Below, piece after piece: positions 34,344-43,526 of a DNA stretch of 60,863 nt; position 1 is the first letter of the stretch; the number at the start of each line of letters is the position of its first letter. The stretch covers positions 1 through 60,863 of the forward strand of contig JAEXEN010000017.1 in NCBI GenBank assembly GCA_023400985.1. Reading direction: 5' to 3'. The translations under genes were made by a program, and so were the position numbers. The notes beneath the pieces were generated by a model. It was given only the letters and a program-made list of their open reading frames with translations. It did no database searches and was not told where the DNA came from. This DNA comes from Bacillota bacterium (lineage in GTDB: Bacteria; Bacillota; Clostridia; Christensenellales; CAG-138).

Positions 34344-34800
34344 AGGGTTTTGGGGGTGCCCATGACCCAGCGAAAAAACCAGGGGATTGTCAAGGGGGCT
34401 AAGCCGAAGCGCCGCCTGTGGCGGATGAAGCGAGGCGGAAGCCCAGTGAGCAAGGAAGTATTGCGACGTAAGAAGCAATGCCACCATTGCAAACTGTGAA
34501 CGCACCCCTTGACCTTAAATCCGGCTTCGGCGGCATGTCCGCGTCCGGCTCTGCCGGAGCCCTCACGGGCCAAGGCCTATGGCCTTGCGTGGGCCGAGGT
34601 CTGCGGCCTCGCGTGCTGAAACGGATTAAAACCGTAGGCTTTCATTCTTATCACAGCCGCCGCCCGCAACCTTAATTGTCGTCGCAGGCGATATCAGTAG
34701 TACCCGAAGGGTAGGAGCGTTCGCAAACGCGAGAGGCGGCTGTGTAAAGCTCCCGTAGGGCCGTTCCCCTTCGCGCAAGTGACCGCAGTCACTTGCGCGA
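34344..34800 (-). repeat. Nested-palindrome repeat, copy D
   Basis: Inverted relative to copies A, C, E, F and G. Read on the minus strand: a GAAAGCCTACGG start, ATCCGTTTCAGCACGC, arms AGGCCGCAGACCT and AAGGCCATAGGCCTT, one CCGGCAGAGCCGG arm, GCATGCCGCCGAAGCCGG-like closing sequence, then the GCTTCCGCCTCGCTTCATCC module shared with copies A and F. It fills the gap between two convergent genes. Confidence 0.85.
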
Positions 34801-34804
34801 CAGG

Positions 34805-35302
34805 CTACGCCTGCATGATCGTTCCGCAGGCGATCTTTTTTCCCGAATTGCCCGCGGGCTGCGAGGTGAAATCGTCCACGCCCGCGTGAATGATCACCGA
34901 CCGGCCTATGACCTCGCTTACCTGGAACCGGTCTGTGATGAAGGTAAGGAACGCGCTGCCGCCGTTTTCAAACAAGGGCGGCATATCGCCCGCATGGTAG
35001 GGATGGGGGCATTTGCCCGGGTTAAAATGACCGCCCGCGCCGGCGTAACGGTCCTGCCTGTCTCCCGAACAGCCTCCTCCCTCGTGTATATGAAACGCGA
35101 AAACGCCGTTCATGCAGGGGCCGTTTAAATGCGGCAACCCGCTTACCTCGGCGGCGACCACCACGTCGCCACGCGTTTGATAAAAATACACCGTACCGCG
35201 CACGGCGGAATAGGGCGCGCTCCCGCGTATGGCCGCGTAGGCCGTCGGGCGGTCGAGAAGCACGCGCGCCACGCGCCGCGTGATATCCTGCGCCTCAAAC
35301 AT
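34805..35302 (-). CDS. sodC: Cu-Zn superoxide dismutase family protein, no signal peptide
   Basis: 165 residues from the ATG at 35302, with AAGGGGA before it. All metal ligands of the family are visible: FHIHE (two Cu His), GGHFNP (bridging His), CPHPYHAGD (Zn His, His, Asp) and VIIHAG (Cu His). The disulfide pair is also present (GGGCSG and IACGTI). It dismutates superoxide. Unlike most bacterial SodC it has no signal peptide or lipobox, so it is probably cytoplasmic. The frame is open upstream to 35341. Confidence 0.9.
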   Translation of the reverse strand: MFEAQDITRRVARVLLDRPTAYAAIRGSAPYSAVRGTVYFYQTRGDVVVAAEVSGLPHLNGPCMNGVFAFHIHEGGGCSGDRQDRYAGAGGHFNPGKCPHPYHAGDMPPLFENGGSAFLTFITDRFQVSEVIGRSVIIHAGVDDFTSQPAGNSGKKIACGTIMQA

Positions 35303-35487
35303 GGGAATATCCCCTTTCGCTGTATCCTGTGATTCGTACATAACTTAAAATAACCCCCCTTTGGTTTATCATATGCGGATAAGGGGGCAAACGCGCGGCG
35401 CGTTTTGCGGCTTCCCTTCCCCCATCTCAGGGTGTATTATGGACGGGAACGGGAAGCGGTCCCCCTCAACTTAAAAAGGAGAAAACT

Positions 35488-36456
35488 ATGCAAACCTATA
35501 AAATTGCCGATATGCATTGTGATACTGTCGTGTGCCGCGTGGCGCGAAGCGAAGGAAAGGTTTCCTTGCGGCAGAACCAAGGGCATCTTGATTTGCTGCG
35601 CCTGAAAAACGCGGGTGTGATTGCACAGTGCTTCGCTCTCTTTATCCCGAGCGGCGAGGACGAAAAAGAGCTAAACGGGCTTTCCCCCTACGATTTTTTT
35701 CACATGGCCTGCGGGTTTTATCAAAAGGAGATCGAGCAAAACGCCGACCTTGTGCGGCCGGCACTTAACTATGCCGACGTTGAAAAAAACGCGGACGCGG
35801 GGAAGATCTCTTCCATCCTTACTATCGAGGACGGTCTGCTTCTGGAGGGGAAGATCGAGCGTGTGGACGAGGTATATGAAAAGGGCGTAAGGCTTATCAC
35901 CTTAACGTGGAACACGGAAAATTCGCTCGGCTTTCCCAACCGCACCGACGGGCCGGATACCGTCCACGGTTTGAAGGAATTCGGATTTTTGGCGATGGAG
36001 CGGATGAGCGAGCTCGGCATCATCGTGGACGTTTCGCATCTTTCGGACGCGGGCTTTTACGACGTGGCAAAGCATTGCAAAAAGCCGTTCGTCGCCTCGC
36101 ATTCCAACGCCCGCGCCGTATGGGGCGCGCAGAGGAACCTCACCGACGATATGCTCAAAACGCTCGGGGATCGCGGCGGCATGACGGGCCTTAATTTCGC
36201 CTCGTATTTTTTGGGCGAGGAAAAAGTAACCACTGCAGAAGCGCTCTTAAGCCACGCAAAACATATCATGAACGTGGCGGGCGAGGACGCGCTGGGCTTC
36301 GGCTCCGATTTTGACGGTATCGGATGCGAGCTCAAATTCGGCGGCTGTGAGGGCTACGGCTCCATTTTGGAGCTTTTTGAAAAGCATTTCACGCCGAGGC
36401 AGATGGAAAAGCTCACGCATCGAAATTTCTTGCGTATACTGAAGGAATGCTGCTGA
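35488..36456 (+). CDS. Membrane dipeptidase (peptidase M19) family protein
   Basis: 322 residues. Zinc ligands and signatures of renal-type dipeptidases are visible: ADMHCDT (HxD), TIEDG (bridging Glu), VDVSHLSDAGF, SHSNARAVW and GSDFDGI (Asp). It hydrolyses dipeptides, with relaxed stereochemistry in many members, and some act on D-amino acid peptides. No signal peptide, so it is cytoplasmic. AAAAAGGAGAAA precedes the ATG. Confidence 0.93.
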   Translation: MQTYKIADMHCDTVVCRVARSEGKVSLRQNQGHLDLLRLKNAGVIAQCFALFIPSGEDEKELNGLSPYDFFHMACGFYQKEIEQNADLVRPALNYADVEKNADAGKISSILTIEDGLLLEGKIERVDEVYEKGVRLITLTWNTENSLGFPNRTDGPDTVHGLKEFGFLAMERMSELGIIVDVSHLSDAGFYDVAKHCKKPFVASHSNARAVWGAQRNLTDDMLKTLGDRGGMTGLNFASYFLGEEKVTTAEALLSHAKHIMNVAGEDALGFGSDFDGIGCELKFGGCEGYGSILELFEKHFTPRQMEKLTHRNFLRILKECC

Positions 36457-36517
36457 GTGTACGAAACGGGCGAAGAATGGTATACTAAAAGAAATAAGAA
36501 TGTCGGAGGAAAACCGC

Positions 36518-37432
36518 ATGGCTAAGCCGGTATTGGCGATTCTGGCGGCGGGTATAGGGAGCCGCTACGGCGGTCTCAAGCAGATCGACCCCATGGATGA
36601 GCACGGCAACATCATCATCGATTTCGATATTCACGACGCAAAAAAAGCGGGCTTCGAGGACCTCGTTTTTATCATCAAAAAGGAGATCGAGGCGGACTTC
36701 AAGGATCACATCGGCACGCGCATGGAAAAGCGCATGAACGTTTCCTATGCCTATCAGGAGCTTGATAAGCTGCCTGCGGGCTTTTCCGTTCCCGAGGGCC
36801 GCGAGAAGCCGTGGGGTACCACCCACGCGGTGCTTTGTGCGCGCGAGGCGATCGGCAACCGGCCTTTTGCCATCATCAATGCGGACGATTACTACGGTCC
36901 CCACGCATTCAAAGAGCTATATAATTTCCTCTCCGGCGACGGCGATAAAAACGCGCACGCCATGGTAGGCTACAACATCGAAAACACGCTCACGGAATTC
37001 GGCTCCGTGGCGCGCGGCGTCTGCGTAGTGAACGAAAACGCCTATCTTACCGATATCGTGGAGCGCACCAAGGTGGTTAAAACCGAAAAGTGCGCGGCAT
37101 TCACTCTGGACGGCGAGCATTATACGGATATCCCCAAGGGAACCGTAGTTTCCATGAATTGCTGGGGCTTTATGGGGGGTATTTTCGACTCTCTGCAGGC
37201 GAACTTCAAAGCCAATTTCGAGCCGGGCGTGCATTGCAATCCCCTCAAGTACGAGGACCTCCTGCCAAACGCCGTACGCTATGCGCTCGGTGACGGCAAA
37301 ACGAGCGTGAAAGTGCTCAACACCCCCGACCGGTGGTTCGGCGTCACCTACAAAGAGGATAAAGAGAGTACGATCACGGCGTTTAAGGCATTGAAAGCAC
37401 AAGGGCTGTACAGCGAAAAGTTATGGGACTAA
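36518..37432 (+). CDS. Sugar-phosphate nucleotidyltransferase-like protein
   Basis: 304 residues from the ATG at 36518, with GGAGG ahead; an upstream ATG at 36500 contains that site. The N-terminal LAILAAGIGSRYGGLKQIDPM is the nucleotide-binding loop of NTP transferases, and IINADDYYG carries the metal-binding Asp pair. The family makes NDP-sugars or NDP-alcohols from sugar or other phosphates; the substrate here is unclear. No polysaccharide genes are adjacent. Confidence 0.88.
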   Translation: MAKPVLAILAAGIGSRYGGLKQIDPMDEHGNIIIDFDIHDAKKAGFEDLVFIIKKEIEADFKDHIGTRMEKRMNVSYAYQELDKLPAGFSVPEGREKPWGTTHAVLCAREAIGNRPFAIINADDYYGPHAFKELYNFLSGDGDKNAHAMVGYNIENTLTEFGSVARGVCVVNENAYLTDIVERTKVVKTEKCAAFTLDGEHYTDIPKGTVVSMNCWGFMGGIFDSLQANFKANFEPGVHCNPLKYEDLLPNAVRYALGDGKTSVKVLNTPDRWFGVTYKEDKESTITAFKALKAQGLYSEKLWD

Positions 37433-37436
37433 ATAT

Positions 37437-37464
37437 CACAAAAGTGCCATTTGGCACTTTTGTG
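37437..37464 (+). terminator. Terminator after the nucleotidyltransferase gene
   Basis: CACAAAAGTGCC (37437-37448) pairs with GGCACTTTTGTG (37453-37464), a 12-bp perfect stem with a U-rich 3' arm, four bases after the stop. Confidence 0.75.
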
Positions 37465-37820
37465 AGGATTCACGCTTTCCCTAAAACGCTTCGCATCTCC
37501 ACTCTTCGGGTGCTATTGATGCCGCCTGCGGCGGCAATTAAGGTTACGGGCGGTAAAGCGTGAAGGGTACGAAAGCCTACAGCTTTCATCCGCTTCGGCA
37601 CGCGAGGCCGCAGGCCTCGGCCCACGCAAGGCCATAGGCCTTGGCCCGTGAGGGCTCCGGCTCTGCCGGACGTAAGGGCTCCGGCAGAGCCGGACGCGTA
37701 CATGCCGCCGAAGCCGGAAGAAAGTCAAGAGGGCGGAGCCGAAGCGCCGCCTGTGGCGGAAGCAAGACGACCATTGCGAACTGCGTATGCGTCCCTTGGC
37801 AATCCCGTGGTTCTGACGAT
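37465..37820 (+). repeat. Nested-palindrome repeat, copy E
   Basis: Begins with a long arm CACGCTTT (37471-37478) / AAAGCGTG (37555-37562). Next come GAAAGCCTACAGCTTTC, CCGCTTCGGCACGC, arms GAGGCCGCAGGCCTC and AAGGCCATAGGCCTT, and two CCGGC...GCCGG arms in opposite polarity. GCATGCCGCCGAAGCCGGAA-type closing and a GCCGCCTGTGGCGG arm complete it. Nearly identical inner part to copy F. Confidence 0.88.
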
Positions 37821-37825
37821 TTGTG

Positions 37826-37864
37826 ACGAAGGGCAGTTTCATCCTCGATGAAACTGCCCTTCGT
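37826..37864. terminator. Strong bidirectional hairpin terminator
   Basis: ACGAAGGGCAGTTTCATC (37826-37843) and its exact reverse complement (37847-37864) enclose a three-base loop. It lies just behind the minus-strand surface protein gene and behind repeat copy E. Confidence 0.75.
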
Positions 37865-37885
37865 TTATGTTTATTGCGTTTATGA

Positions 37886-39490
37886 TTATAGCTTTTCCGG
37901 CGGCGGACGCCTGTTGACCTGCGTCTGCGTCAAATCGCTATTTGTAAATCCGGCGCTTGCCTGCTGCTCACGCAAAAGCCGTTCGCGCCTGCGCTTGGCG
38001 CGCGCGATGCGCTCGCGCTCCTTGCGCTCTAAAACCGTGAGCACGATAAGCGCGATACCCGCAACCAAGGTCAGTATGCCGAGTACGAAAAGCGCCGTCT
38101 TGAGCGCTGTGCGCACGGAGCCGCCCACGCCCGAACCCAACGCGTCGGCGGGGGGTTCCTCGATGGGCTCCGGCGTCGCCGCGGTCGCAAGGAAACCGTC
38201 GCCCAGATAGGCCGCCTTGATGTTGGCGGTGTAGGTATAGGGCGTTCCGGCGGGGTCATTTAGGTTCAACGTGAACACGAGGTCGCGCGGCTCGCCCACG
38301 TAAATGGTCTGCTCGGTGGACTGCTCGCCTGTGGGGAGTTCCGAGAGCCTGTAGAGCTCCTGCGCGGTCTGCTCGCTCAAAACAAGGTCCTTCATCACGA
38401 GCTCGCCCGTGTTGACGAACGTAAATTTTACCTTGATGCTGCCCGCGGCGTTGAGGGGCTCCAGTACTTCTGCCTTAAAATCGACGCCCAAAAGGGACGG
38501 GTCGATGTATTTGCGCACAACATAGCTCTTGGTGGTGTTTTCGTAGGTCTGGCCCGAGTCGGTCGCCGCGCTCACGCTGAAGGCAACGTAGCGCTCATCC
38601 TCGGTCTGCACCTTGTAGGTAAGCCTTGTGCCCTCGCCCACGGCGAGCGAAAGGCTTTCTTCCGTTACGGGGTTGTCGAGCTCGTCCTTCACGGTGATGC
38701 GGCGGAGCTTCTGGTTGCCGGTGTTGGTGAGAAGGATCGAGAACGTAACGCCCTCGGCGGTGCTTTGGCCCTGCTCCACCTCGATGGAAAGCTTGGTGTT
38801 GACCATGCCGATCTGGATCTCGGCAATGGCGGCGGAGGTCTGCGGCGTGCTTTCCCCCTCCGGCGTATAGGTCACGACCGGCGCGCTTTTCACCGTCTCA
38901 TAGCCCATTTCGAACTCGTAGGGAAACTCGTAGGTTTCGCCCGCGGCAATTGCGATATCCTTGAAAATGGGGGTCTTCCCCGCGATGCCGCTGTCGGTAA
39001 GGGATACCTTTTTGAGCGCCATGATACCGGTGTTGGCCACTTTATACGTCAAGGTGACCTTCTCGCCGGGGGAGGCGTTGGTGCTTGACGCGGTGCGGCT
39101 CACCGTAACGCCGCTCTTGCTGCCGCGAAGGATAACGACGGATACGGAGCCGTTTTTCTGCTCGTTGTTTTCCGTCCAAGAAAGGTCAAAAGTAAGCGTC
39201 ATGCCCAAAAGCTGGTCGGGAATGACGGCGGTTACGGAAAAGGTTCTGCTTTCGCCCGGGTTGACGACCGCCCCGGAGGTATCGAACAAAAGCTGATAGG
39301 GGTTGGAGATGACGATGTTTTCCATAGGAGCCGCGCCGTCGTTGGTCACGGCAATGGAAATGCGCGCCTCCCCCTCCGTCGGGAGCATGGCGGGATCGGC
39401 GCTTGCCTTTATGGTCGCCGCAAGCGCAAACTGCGGCAAAGCGGCGATCATAAGCATTACCGTCACAAACGCGCACAGCCTTTTTTTCAT
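37886..39490 (-). CDS. Secreted, membrane-anchored protein with CARDB/DUF11-like repeats
   Basis: 534 residues from the ATG at 39490, preceded by GGGGAG; the frame opens further upstream. A signal peptide (MKKRLCAFVTVMLMIAAL...ALA) leads into about four immunoglobulin-like domains of the kind that carry the phrases VTNDGAAPMENI, KVANTGIMALKKV, LTNTGNQKLRRI and FVNTGELVMKDL. A membrane helix (about residues 463-487) and a very basic cytoplasmic tail (RKERERIARAKRRRERLLR) follow. It probably acts at the cell surface, perhaps as an adhesion or sorting scaffold; no enzyme domain is seen. Confidence 0.83.
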   Translation of the reverse strand: MKKRLCAFVTVMLMIAALPQFALAATIKASADPAMLPTEGEARISIAVTNDGAAPMENIVISNPYQLLFDTSGAVVNPGESRTFSVTAVIPDQLLGMTLTFDLSWTENNEQKNGSVSVVILRGSKSGVTVSRTASSTNASPGEKVTLTYKVANTGIMALKKVSLTDSGIAGKTPIFKDIAIAAGETYEFPYEFEMGYETVKSAPVVTYTPEGESTPQTSAAIAEIQIGMVNTKLSIEVEQGQSTAEGVTFSILLTNTGNQKLRRITVKDELDNPVTEESLSLAVGEGTRLTYKVQTEDERYVAFSVSAATDSGQTYENTTKSYVVRKYIDPSLLGVDFKAEVLEPLNAAGSIKVKFTFVNTGELVMKDLVLSEQTAQELYRLSELPTGEQSTEQTIYVGEPRDLVFTLNLNDPAGTPYTYTANIKAAYLGDGFLATAATPEPIEEPPADALGSGVGGSVRTALKTALFVLGILTLVAGIALIVLTVLERKERERIARAKRRRERLLREQQASAGFTNSDLTQTQVNRRPPPEKL

Positions 39491-39625
39491 CTTGTGTTTC
39501 ACTCCCCAATACGGCACAAAAGCATCGCTTTTATATTTCTTCATTCGTACCAATCATTATAATCGAAATGCCCGCAAAACGCCACCTCTGCGCGTAAATT
39601 CCGAAATTTGTTTAAAATTTAAAAA

Positions 39626-40255
39626 TTACTTTTCTTCCTGCCGCAAATATGATTCTTCCAAAAGCGTTATCGCGGCGCGGCCGTCGGTGCGCTCCGCGAT
39701 CTCCTTTTGAAACGGCTCCACGCGCTCCAGCCGCACTATGGCGGAGACGGTAACATCCTCCGCAAACGCGCATTCGACGATGCCCGCTTCCTTATGCACA
39801 TAGCTTTCCATAGCGCCGTAGCGTGCGTAATCGATCCGAACAAGAACGCGCCGCGCGGGATGCATATGTACGATGCCCGCCGCGGAGACGGCCTCCGATG
39901 CCGTGCGGGAATATGCGCGGACGAGCCCGCCCGCGCCCAAAAGCACGCCGCCGAAATAGCGCGTTGCGACCACGAGCGCGTCCGTGACGCCGCGGTTTTT
40001 CAAGACCTCCAGTATCGGCAGCCCGGCAGTTCCTCCCGGCTCGCCGTCGTCGCTGAAGCGGGCGGTCTCAAACATCGGCCCGAGCGCGTAGGCATAGCAG
40101 TTGTGGGTGGCGTCGCAATGTTCTTTTTTTATGTCTGCAAGCAAACAAAGCGCCTCCTCCTCACTGAAAAGGGGGAAGCATCTGCCGATGAACCTTGACC
40201 GGCTGACGGTGAATTCAATGCGGGATGCGCGGCTTACGGTCGTATAGGGCCGCAT
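39626..40255 (-). CDS. YigZ/IMPACT family protein
   Basis: 209 residues with the UPF0029 signature: SRFIGRCFPLFSEEEA at the start, THNCYAYALG, RFSDDGEPGGTAGLPIL and VVATRYFGGVLLGAGGLVRAYS. A C-terminal ferredoxin-like domain follows. Family members are thought to bind translation-related proteins or RNA; function in bacteria is unsettled. It begins two bases past the stop of tyrS and is probably co-transcribed with it. Confidence 0.93.
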   Translation of the reverse strand: MRPYTTVSRASRIEFTVSRSRFIGRCFPLFSEEEALCLLADIKKEHCDATHNCYAYALGPMFETARFSDDGEPGGTAGLPILEVLKNRGVTDALVVATRYFGGVLLGAGGLVRAYSRTASEAVSAAGIVHMHPARRVLVRIDYARYGAMESYVHKEAGIVECAFAEDVTVSAIVRLERVEPFQKEIAERTDGRAAITLLEESYLRQEEK

Positions 40256-40256
40256 G

Positions 40257-41483
40257 CTACGCCCTCAAAATGCGTACGAACCCTTTTTTGCCTTTCCGCA
40301 GGATAACGCCCTGTGTAAGGGAATTTGCGTCGAGTGCAAAGTAAACGTCCGTCACCTTTTCTTCATCCGCAAACACCGCGCCGCTTTCGATCATGCGGCG
40401 GGCGTCGGATTTGCTCGCGCACAGCTTCCCGAGCACGAGAAGGTCCGTTATGCGAAGGCCGGTCTCCGTGATCTGGCTTTCATTAAGCGCCACGGAGGGC
40501 ATGTTCTCGAGGTCGCCACCGCCGCCGAAAAGCGCCTCCGCGGCGGTTTGTGCCTTTTTTGCTTCCTCCGTGCCGTGCACCTGCTCGGTGAGGGTGAAAG
40601 CGAGCACGCGTTTTGCGTTGTTGAGCGCGGCGCCCCCTTCGGCGCAGAGTGCGGATATCTCTTCGAGCGGCAAAAAGGTGAGCAGGCATAAACAGGTTTT
40701 CACGTCCGCGTCGTCCACATTGCGCCAATACTGGTAAAAATCGTACACGGGCGTTTTTTCCTTGTCGAGCCAGAGCGCTCCCTTTTCGGTCTTGCCCATC
40801 TTCTTGCCCTCGCTGGTCGTCAAAAGCGCGGTTGTAAGCGCGAAGGCGGGGCGCTGCTCCTTGCGGCGTATGAGGTCTGCGCCGCCTAAAATGTTGCTCC
40901 ATTGATCGTCGCCACCCATCTGGAGCACGCAGTTATATTCGCGGTTGAGCATCAAAAAGTCGTAGCTTTGCATGAGCATATAGCTCATTTCAAAGAAGGT
41001 AAGCCCTTTTTCCATGCGCTGCTTGTAGCACTCGGCCGTGAGCATGCGGTTCACGGAAAAATGCACGCCGATATCGCGCATAAAATCGAGAAAATTGAGG
41101 GATCTGAGCCAACGTGCGTTGTTCTCCAAAATCGCCTTGCCGCCGGAAAAGTCTATAAGACGCGCCATCTGCTTTTGAAACTGCGCGGCGTTATGATCGA
41201 GCTCCTCCACGGTCATCATGCGGCGCATGTCGGTCTTGCCGGAGGGGTCGCCGATGGCGGCGGTGCCGCCGCCTAAGAGCACAATAGGCCTGTGCCCCGC
41301 GCGCTGCATGTGCGCCATGGTCATCAGCGCCACATAGTGGCCGATGTGAAGGCTGTCGGCTGTGGGGTCGAAGCCGATGTAAAAGGTGACCTTCTCCGCT
41401 GCAAGAAGCGCTTTGAGCTCCTCGGGGTGCGAGCACTGGCGCGTAAAGCCGCGCGCTTCGAGCACATCGTATACGTTCTGCAT
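40257..41483 (-). CDS. tyrS: Tyrosyl-tRNA synthetase
   Basis: 408 residues. Class I motifs are HIGH (DSLHIGHYVALM) and KMSKS as KKMGKTEKG; the tyrosine pocket (FYIGFDPTADSL, YMLMQSYDF and GGDDQWSNI) is intact, and a C-terminal S4 RNA-binding domain (LCASKSDARRMIESGAV) is present. It charges tRNA-Tyr. Only 74 bases separate it from the upstream nadE stop, too short for a T-box leader of usual size. Confidence 0.96.
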   Translation of the reverse strand: MQNVYDVLEARGFTRQCSHPEELKALLAAEKVTFYIGFDPTADSLHIGHYVALMTMAHMQRAGHRPIVLLGGGTAAIGDPSGKTDMRRMMTVEELDHNAAQFQKQMARLIDFSGGKAILENNARWLRSLNFLDFMRDIGVHFSVNRMLTAECYKQRMEKGLTFFEMSYMLMQSYDFLMLNREYNCVLQMGGDDQWSNILGGADLIRRKEQRPAFALTTALLTTSEGKKMGKTEKGALWLDKEKTPVYDFYQYWRNVDDADVKTCLCLLTFLPLEEISALCAEGGAALNNAKRVLAFTLTEQVHGTEEAKKAQTAAEALFGGGGDLENMPSVALNESQITETGLRITDLLVLGKLCASKSDARRMIESGAVFADEEKVTDVYFALDANSLTQGVILRKGKKGFVRILRA

Positions 41484-41557
41484 GTCTCTTTCTCCAAGTT
41501 CTTTATTGAAAACAGCTTAACATAAGGGCATAGGGGGTTTCAACGGTTAAGGTTAAG

Positions 41558-43336
41558 TTAAGGCTGTTCGCCGAGTTTCTCATATTCTTTCAGCCACGCC
41601 GCCCCTGTCATATCCGAGGGCATGGTGAACATGCTCGGGCCGATGGAAAGCAAAATACCGGGGGCCTCGGGCGCGCAGTTGCGCTTGAACTGCTGCGAAA
41701 AAAAGCGTCTTAAGAATACGCCGAGCGTTTTATATACAGTCTCCGGGTCAAAGGAAAACGCGTTGCACGCGAGGGTGTAGAGCTCGTGCGGGCTTTTTTT
41801 GTTGACGAGCATCTGGTAGATGAAAAAGTCGTGCAGCTCATAGGGGCCTACGATCCTTTCCGTCTGCTGCTCCTGTTTGCCCTCCACGAGCGGCCAAAGC
41901 TCGGGGCTCACGGGGGTAGAAAGTATGTCCGCGAGGGAGTCCTTCACTTCGGGAAAGCGCGTCTGTGCACGTTCGATGACGCGGCGCAGCACCGTTTTGG
42001 GGATCGACGCATTCACGCCGTACTGGGCAAGGTGGTCGCCGCCGAAGGTCGTCCAGCCGAGAGCGGCCTCCGAAAGGTCGCCCGTGCCCACGTCCAGAAG
42101 GTTTCCCATGTTAGAGAGCGACAAGAGTATCTTTGTACGCTCGCGCGCCTGCGCGTTTTCAAAAACCGCGTCGCGTCCCGAGACGGCATCGTAGCCGATG
42201 TCCTGAAAATGCCGTTCGCAGGCCGCGCGGATATCGATCTCGCGGAAGTTGCAACCGAGGCCCTCCACGAGCGCGCGGGCGTTGTTTTTGGTCCGTTCGG
42301 AATTTCCGAAGCCCGGCATGGATACGCCGAGCACCCTGTCGCGCGACAGATGAAGCATATCGGCCGCGGCGCAGGACGCCAAAAGGGCAAGCGCGCTGTC
42401 CGCGCCGCCCGAAACGCCGATCACAAAGCCCTTCCCGTTCATGAAGGAAAGCCTTCTTTTTAACGCGGTCGCCTGCAAGGAAAGGATGCGGTCGAGCTCC
42501 TCGTCCGCCTCGGCGGGGTCGTTGGATAGATAAGTCTCGCTTTTGTGGCGTTGCTCCACGTAGGGCTCGAACGGGAAAAGCGCGCCGCTGTCCACGTCCG
42601 CGTAAAGGAAGGTCTCGTCGCCGAAGGCGGCGTTCGCATCAAGCACCTCGCCGCCCGCGGCGATGGCGCAAAGCCCGTCGAAGACAAATGAGGATGTGGA
42701 CTCCCCCGCGTTTGGGGACGCGTAGGCGACCGCCGCACCCGTGCGCGCGGAATAGGCGGCAAGCTCGCGCTTGATCTCGCGAAAGCTCCCCGCGGTGGCG
42801 TTAAGAGAGGAAGGCATCAAAATGGTATAACCCGCGTGGGGCTTCGCGCGCGAAAACAGCTCGCTCCCGAAGCATACGGCTACACGCGGGAAGGGCGCAA
42901 GCGCGATCTCGCAGCCGTCGTCGTAATCCACTTCCGGCAGGAAGCCGAACGGCGCCTTGGCGCAGGACGAGGGCAGAATGGCATAGACGCGCGGCCCGCG
43001 AATGAGCGCCACGCAGGAGCGCACCCGGCCGTTTAAGAGATACGGGAGCCCTACCGCCGCGGTGACGCGCGTGAACTTCACCGCATCCACGATGTCGCGA
43101 AGCGCCTTTTGCGCGGCGTTCAAAACGAGAGGCTGGCGTGTGAGCGAACCTAGCGTCGCGCCCGTGAGGCAAAGCTCCGGCAGCACGAGATAGTCCGCGG
43201 AGACCTGATCCGCCTTCAGGATGCAGTCGATCACCGCTTGCGCGTTTTTTGAAACGTCGCCCAAGGTGAGCGCGGGAGAGGCGGCGGCCAGCCGCACATG
43301 ATCGGACGCGGCGTAGGAATGGAGCGCCTGCTGCAT
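41558..43336 (-). CDS. nadE: NAD synthetase with degenerate glutaminase domain
   Basis: 592 residues from the ATG at 43336, with AGAGGG ahead; the frame extends to 43405. The C-terminal NAD synthetase domain is intact (GVSGGADSALALL, GTGDLSEAALGW, NASIPKTVLR). The N-terminal nitrilase domain keeps the Glu (LPELCLTG). Against the paralogue at 49595-51535, however, the catalytic Lys (VPKSF) aligns with LPSSC and the catalytic Cys (EICEDLW) aligns with VCFGSELF, so both seem lost or shifted. It may use free ammonia or have another role. Confidence 0.88.
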   Translation of the reverse strand: MQQALHSYAASDHVRLAAASPALTLGDVSKNAQAVIDCILKADQVSADYLVLPELCLTGATLGSLTRQPLVLNAAQKALRDIVDAVKFTRVTAAVGLPYLLNGRVRSCVALIRGPRVYAILPSSCAKAPFGFLPEVDYDDGCEIALAPFPRVAVCFGSELFSRAKPHAGYTILMPSSLNATAGSFREIKRELAAYSARTGAAVAYASPNAGESTSSFVFDGLCAIAAGGEVLDANAAFGDETFLYADVDSGALFPFEPYVEQRHKSETYLSNDPAEADEELDRILSLQATALKRRLSFMNGKGFVIGVSGGADSALALLASCAAADMLHLSRDRVLGVSMPGFGNSERTKNNARALVEGLGCNFREIDIRAACERHFQDIGYDAVSGRDAVFENAQARERTKILLSLSNMGNLLDVGTGDLSEAALGWTTFGGDHLAQYGVNASIPKTVLRRVIERAQTRFPEVKDSLADILSTPVSPELWPLVEGKQEQQTERIVGPYELHDFFIYQMLVNKKSPHELYTLACNAFSFDPETVYKTLGVFLRRFFSQQFKRNCAPEAPGILLSIGPSMFTMPSDMTGAAWLKEYEKLGEQP

Positions 43337-43526
43337 ACATTCACCCTCTTTTTCGATTTGCGAAGATACCACGGTTATTATATCATCCGTGCCCCCGCGG
43401 CGCAAACACGCCGGTTCCTCCTATTTCGCAAAGTTTCACGCCGTTTATTTGACAGTTTTTTTATGCGCGATTCCCTATGATGGTGATGGACGTGCTTTTA
43501 TCTATATATACGGCAGGTGACGGCGC

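Noticed and set aside
41484..41557. T-box leader of tyrS
   Set aside because: Only 74 bases between nadE and tyrS, with no T-box sequence or terminator.
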